In this document: positions 4,781 through 7,581 of the stretch, in pieces
Position numbering within the stretch: position 1 is the first letter of the stretch
Layout: each line of letters opens with the position of its first letter
Assembly: GCA_002699725.1 (NCBI GenBank)
Contig: PACE01000004.1
Coordinates: 45,452-53,032, forward strand
DNA: 7,581 bases
DNA from: Acidimicrobiaceae bacterium
GTDB taxonomy: Bacteria; Actinomycetota; Acidimicrobiia; Acidimicrobiales; MedAcidi-G1
Direction: 5' to 3'
Program-made: the position numbers and the translations under genes
The notes under the pieces: model-generated
Databases searched by the model: none
Told to the model about the DNA's origin: nothing
The model's input: only the letters and a program-made list of their open reading frames with translations

Positions 4781-7309
4781 TTGTTCGAACGGTTCACCGA
4801 CAGGGCCCGAAGAGTGGTGGTGTTGGCGCAGGAAGAGGCACGCCTGCTCAACCACAACTACATCGGCACCGAGCACATCCTCCTCGGACTCATCCACGAG
4901 GGCGAAGGCGTGGCCGCCAAGGCCCTCGAGTCGCTCGGGATCTCGCTCGAGGCCGTCCGTAGCCAGGTCGAGGAGATCATCGGCCAGGGCAGTCAGTCAC
5001 CCAGCGGCCATATCCCCTTCACCCCACGAGCCAAGAAGGTGCTCGAACTCTCGCTGCGCGAGGCACTCCAACTGGGCCACAACTACATCGGCACCGAGCA
5101 CATCCTCCTCGGACTCATCCGCGAGGGTGAGGGCGTGGCCGCCCAGGTGCTGGTCAAGTTGGGAGCCGACCTCTCGCGGGTGCGCCAGCAGGTCATACAG
5201 CTGCTTTCGGGCTACGCGGGTTCCGGGGGTGGCGCTCCGTCCGGTCCGGGCGAGAAGGCCAGGTCCTCCACCGGCAGCAGCAGCGGCGACGCCTCGGGCT
5301 CGACGGTGCTCGACCAGTTCGGCCGCAACCTCACCCAGCTGGCCCGGGAGAAGAAGCTCGACCCCGTCATCGGTCGCCATCGCGAGACCGAGCGTGTCAT
5401 GCAGGTGCTGTCTCGCCGCACCAAGAACAACCCGGTCCTGGTCGGTGAGCCGGGCGTCGGCAAGACGGCCATCGTCGAGGGGTTGGCCCAGATGATCGCC
5501 AACGACGACGTTCCCGAGACGATCCACGAGAAGCAGGTCTACACACTCGACCTCGGGGCGCTCGTGGCCGGCAGCCGCTACCGGGGCGACTTCGAGGAGC
5601 GCCTTAAGAAGGTCCTCAAGGAGATCCGCACCCGCGGTGACATCGTCCTGTTCATCGACGAGATCCACACCCTCGTCGGTGCGGGTGCCGCCGAGGGAGC
5701 CATTGACGCCGCCTCGATCCTGAAGCCGATGCTGGCCCGAGGCGAGCTGCAGACCATCGGCGCCACCACGCTCGACGAGTATCGCAAGCACCTCGAGAAG
5801 GATGCCGCTCTCGAGCGCCGCTTCCAGCCCATAACGGTCGACGAGCCCACGGTCGCCCACACCATCGAGATCCTCAAGGGCCTCCGCGAGCGCTACGAGA
5901 CCCACCACCGGGTCACCATCACGGACCAGGCGTTGGTGGCCGCCGCCAACCTTGCTGATCGCTACATCTCCGATCGGAACCTGCCGGACAAGGCCATCGA
6001 CCTCATCGACGAGGCCGGGTCACGCTTGCGCATCAAGCGCATGCACACGCCCGAGGACCTCCGCGAGGTCGAGGCCAACCTGGCCGAGGTCGTCCAGCGC
6101 AAGAAGGCCGCCGTCGACGCCCAGGACTTCGAGGAGGCGGGCAGGCTCCGCGACGCCGAGAAGGAACTGCTGGCCGAGAAGGAGGTAGCGGAGGACAAGG
6201 TCCGCTCGTCCGGAGTCGACCTGTTCGACGAGGTCGACGAGGAGGCAATCGCCGAGGTCCTCTCGGTGTGGACTGGCATCCCGGTCTACAAGCTCACCGA
6301 GGAGGAGACCCAGAAGCTTCTCCGCATGGAGGACGAACTGCACAAGCGGGTCATCGGCCAGGAGAACGCCGTCAAGGCGGTCAGCCAGGCCATCCGCCGC
6401 ACCCGTTCCGGCCTCAAGGATCCGAAGCGGCCCTCGGGCTCGTTCGTGTTCCTCGGCCCTTCCGGCGTCGGTAAGACCGAGTTGGCCAAGACGCTCGCCG
6501 AGTTCCTGTTCGGCGACGAGCAGGCGCTGATCGCCCTCGACATGTCCGAGTACATGGAGAAGCACACGGTCAGCCGCCTGGTGGGCTCGCCCCCCGGCTA
6601 CGTCGGCTACGAGGAGGGTGGCCAACTCACCGAGGCCGTGCGCCGCCGCCCGTTCTCGGTCGTCCTCTTCGACGAGGTCGAGAAAGCCCACCCCGACGTC
6701 TTCAACACCCTCCTCCAGATCCTGGAAGAGGGTCGGCTCACCGACTCACAGGGCCGGACCGTGGACTTCCGCAACACGGTCCTGATCATGACCTCCAACC
6801 TCGGCACCGCCGACCTGCGCAAGGCCGACCTGGGCTTCGTCAAGGCCGACGAGGCGGTCTCCTACGAGCGCATGAAGGCCAAGGTCCAGGACGCCCTCAA
6901 GGCCCATTTCCGGCCCGAGTTCCTGAACCGGATCGATGACACCATCGTCTTCCATGAGCTCACCCAGGAGGAGATCGTCCGGATCGTCGACCTCATGATC
7001 CAAAGGGTCTCGGTACAGCTGGCCGGCCAGGGCATCGGCCTTGAGCTCACCGACGCCGCCAAGGAGCACCTGGCCAAGGAGGGCTACGACCCGTCGATGG
7101 GAGCGCGCCCCCTCCGTCGGGCCATCCAGCGCCTGCTCGAGGATCCGTTGTCCGAGCGCCTGCTCCAGAAGGAGTTCCGGGCGGGCGAGATCGTCGTCGT
7201 CGACGTCGAGGACGATCCCGAGACCGAGGGCGCCCGCACGGTCGTGTTTCGGTCGATCGAGGGCTTCGAGCCACCGACCATCGAAATGGCGGTCGAGGCC
7301 GCCAAGTAG
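4781..7309 (+). CDS. clpC: ATP-dependent Clp protease unfoldase subunit ClpC
   Basis: ClpC is the hexameric AAA+ unfoldase that feeds substrates to ClpP. The TTG start gives 842 residues beginning [20 protein letters not shown], the near-invariant N-terminus of actinobacterial ClpC. Residues 1-143 are the double ClpN domain, with [13 protein letters not shown] repeated at 26-38 and 101-113. A Gly/Ser-rich linker follows (146-175). AAA1 has Walker [10 protein letters not shown] at 222-230 and Walker B LFIDE ending at Asp293-Glu294. A UVR-type middle segment, [15 protein letters not shown] at 449-463, is diagnostic of ClpC against ClpA or ClpB. AAA2 has Walker [10 protein letters not shown] at 559-567 and Walker B LFDE with Asp631-Glu632. 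The ClpP-docking loop LGF is at 684-686. All ATPase residues are intact. The gene is read away from the prenyl synthase and appears to have its own promoter. Confidence 0.97.
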   Translation: MFERFTDRARRVVVLAQEEARLLNHNYIGTEHILLGLIHEGEGVAAKALESLGISLEAVRSQVEEIIGQGSQSPSGHIPFTPRAKKVLELSLREALQLGHNYIGTEHILLGLIREGEGVAAQVLVKLGADLSRVRQQVIQLLSGYAGSGGGAPSGPGEKARSSTGSSSGDASGSTVLDQFGRNLTQLAREKKLDPVIGRHRETERVMQVLSRRTKNNPVLVGEPGVGKTAIVEGLAQMIANDDVPETIHEKQVYTLDLGALVAGSRYRGDFEERLKKVLKEIRTRGDIVLFIDEIHTLVGAGAAEGAIDAASILKPMLARGELQTIGATTLDEYRKHLEKDAALERRFQPITVDEPTVAHTIEILKGLRERYETHHRVTITDQALVAAANLADRYISDRNLPDKAIDLIDEAGSRLRIKRMHTPEDLREVEANLAEVVQRKKAAVDAQDFEEAGRLRDAEKELLAEKEVAEDKVRSSGVDLFDEVDEEAIAEVLSVWTGIPVYKLTEEETQKLLRMEDELHKRVIGQENAVKAVSQAIRRTRSGLKDPKRPSGSFVFLGPSGVGKTELAKTLAEFLFGDEQALIALDMSEYMEKHTVSRLVGSPPGYVGYEEGGQLTEAVRRRPFSVVLFDEVEKAHPDVFNTLLQILEEGRLTDSQGRTVDFRNTVLIMTSNLGTADLRKADLGFVKADEAVSYERMKAKVQDALKAHFRPEFLNRIDDTIVFHELTQEEIVRIVDLMIQRVSVQLAGQGIGLELTDAAKEHLAKEGYDPSMGARPLRRAIQRLLEDPLSERLLQKEFRAGEIVVVDVEDDPETEGARTVVFRSIEGFEPPTIEMAVEAAK
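4852..4918 (+). repeat. Direct repeat copy 1 inside the clpC N-domain
   Basis: These 67 nt match 5077-5143 with three mismatches, and the first 44 nt (4852-4895) are identical to 5077-5120. The offset is 225 nt, exactly 75 codons. It encodes the first [13 protein letters not shown] of the duplicated ClpN fold. The protein repeat is ancient, but identity at every third position is more than the protein requires. Confidence 0.9.
5077..5143 (+). repeat. Direct repeat copy 2 inside the clpC N-domain
   Basis: This is the partner of 4852-4918. It encodes the second [13 protein letters not shown] followed by REGEGVAA. Both copies share the less-favoured GGA glycine codon at the same place. Confidence 0.9.
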
Positions 7310-7344
7310 CCATACAGCGCGAACCCTGCCACCTTTTGATCGCC

Positions 7345-7350
7345 TAGCGT
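7345..7350 (+). promoter_or_regulatory. Candidate -10 box for the lipoprotein gene
   Basis: TAGCGT fits TANNNT and ends 7 nt before ATG 7358. No Shine-Dalgarno is visible in the 48-nt gap after clpC. A leaderless transcript starting at the ATG is therefore plausible. No clear -35 and no clpC terminator hairpin are seen in the gap. Confidence 0.35.
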
Positions 7351-7357
7351 CCCCGTC

Positions 7358-7581
7358 ATGCGTCGCCTCGCGTCCGTGGCCCCGTGGGCGTTCCTGCCGC
7401 TCTTGGCACTGTTGCTGGCCAGCGGATGCCGGGCCAACGTTTCGGTTGCCATCGAGGTCGGTGAGGACGGGTCCGGAACCGTCACCGTTGGATTGATCCT
7501 CGACGACGAGGCCGTCGACGTGGTCGGCGGGATCGAGGATCAACTCCGCGTCGACGACCTGGCCGACGCGGAATGGACGGT
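7358..7581 (+). CDS. Putative LppM-like lipoprotein, N-terminal part (3' truncated)
   Basis: An open frame runs from ATG 7358 to the window end (74 complete codons, no stop). Residues 1-24 form a lipoprotein signal peptide: basic MRR, a hydrophobic stretch FLPLLALLLA (12-21), then the lipobox ASGC with Cys24 as the predicted lipid-modified residue. The mature part starts RANVSVAIEVGEDGSGTVTV and continues acidic (LILDDEAVDVVGG). A Cys followed by an alternating beta strand of the form VxVxIxVxxDGSGTVTV resembles actinobacterial LppM/DUF3153 envelope lipoproteins, but too little is visible for certainty. It would be exported by Sec, lipidated and anchored on the outer face of the membrane. It is in the same orientation as clpC; the link to ClpC function is unknown. 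The codon bias agrees with the neighbours, so I regard it as a real gene. Confidence 0.75.
   Translation, partial: MRRLASVAPWAFLPLLALLLASGCRANVSVAIEVGEDGSGTVTVGLILDDEAVDVVGGIEDQLRVDDLADAEWT

Noticed and set aside
4781..4797. TTCGAA and GAAC-G-GTTC near the clpC start as a LexA-type operator
   Set aside because: Actinobacterial SOS boxes need GAAC and GTTC arms 4 nt apart. Here they are 1 nt apart and lie inside conserved codons (FERF).
4997..5908. 303-residue - strand open frame opposite clpC
   Set aside because: It is antisense to the conserved ClpN linker and AAA1 domain, with low-complexity Leu/Asp/Gly composition typical of shadows.
1..7581. A novel defence system, mobile element, CRISPR array or RNA gene
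   Set aside because: Reading both strands shows only core metabolic, translation and proteolysis genes plus a lipoprotein. There are no transposase or integrase motifs, spaced repeats, tRNA cloverleaf or att-like duplications.

Overview
The window is a high-GC, densely coding chromosomal segment that reads as a conserved actinobacterial housekeeping locus. Gene order on the + strand is: the 3' end of a Rossmann/DUF2520 protein, panC, coaX, lysS and clpC, followed by the start of a lipoprotein gene. A polyprenyl diphosphate synthase gene lies between lysS and clpC on the - strand. From memory, Mycobacterium tuberculosis has the order Rv3603c (DUF2520)-panC-panD-coaX-Rv3599c-lysS-lsr2-clpC1. 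Here panD, the Rv3599c slot and lsr2 are missing, and the prenyl synthase occupies the lsr2 position. The protein style and this layout suggest a deep-branching, possibly uncultured actinobacterium such as a member of the Acidimicrobiia. That placement is inference.

Layout: 1-297 is a DUF2520 protein truncated by the window edge. It overlaps panC (294-1157) through an ATGA junction. A 196-nt gap (1158-1353), where panD sits in relatives, holds no recognisable gene. It does contain a short coding-like stretch, a GC palindrome and a strong Shine-Dalgarno. coaX (1354-2145, TTG start) is followed after 4 nt by lysS (2150-3592). lysS converges, with a 16-nt gap, on the - strand prenyl synthase (3609-4625). 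A divergent intergenic region (4626-4780) separates that gene from clpC (4781-7309, TTG start). After 48 nt a partial lipoprotein gene begins at 7358 and runs off the end.

Functions: PanC makes pantothenate and CoaX phosphorylates it, so the left half is a CoA-biosynthesis block coupled to LysRS. The prenyl synthase probably makes the long isoprenoid chain for menaquinone or another polyprenyl product. ClpC is the AAA+ unfoldase partner of ClpP. I see no mobile element, CRISPR array, tRNA, rRNA or defence cassette, and no convincing undescribed system. The points worth checking are the missing panD and lsr2, the candidate leaderless starts, a possible decayed mini-gene, an unusual CoaX motif and a 44-bp perfect repeat inside clpC.
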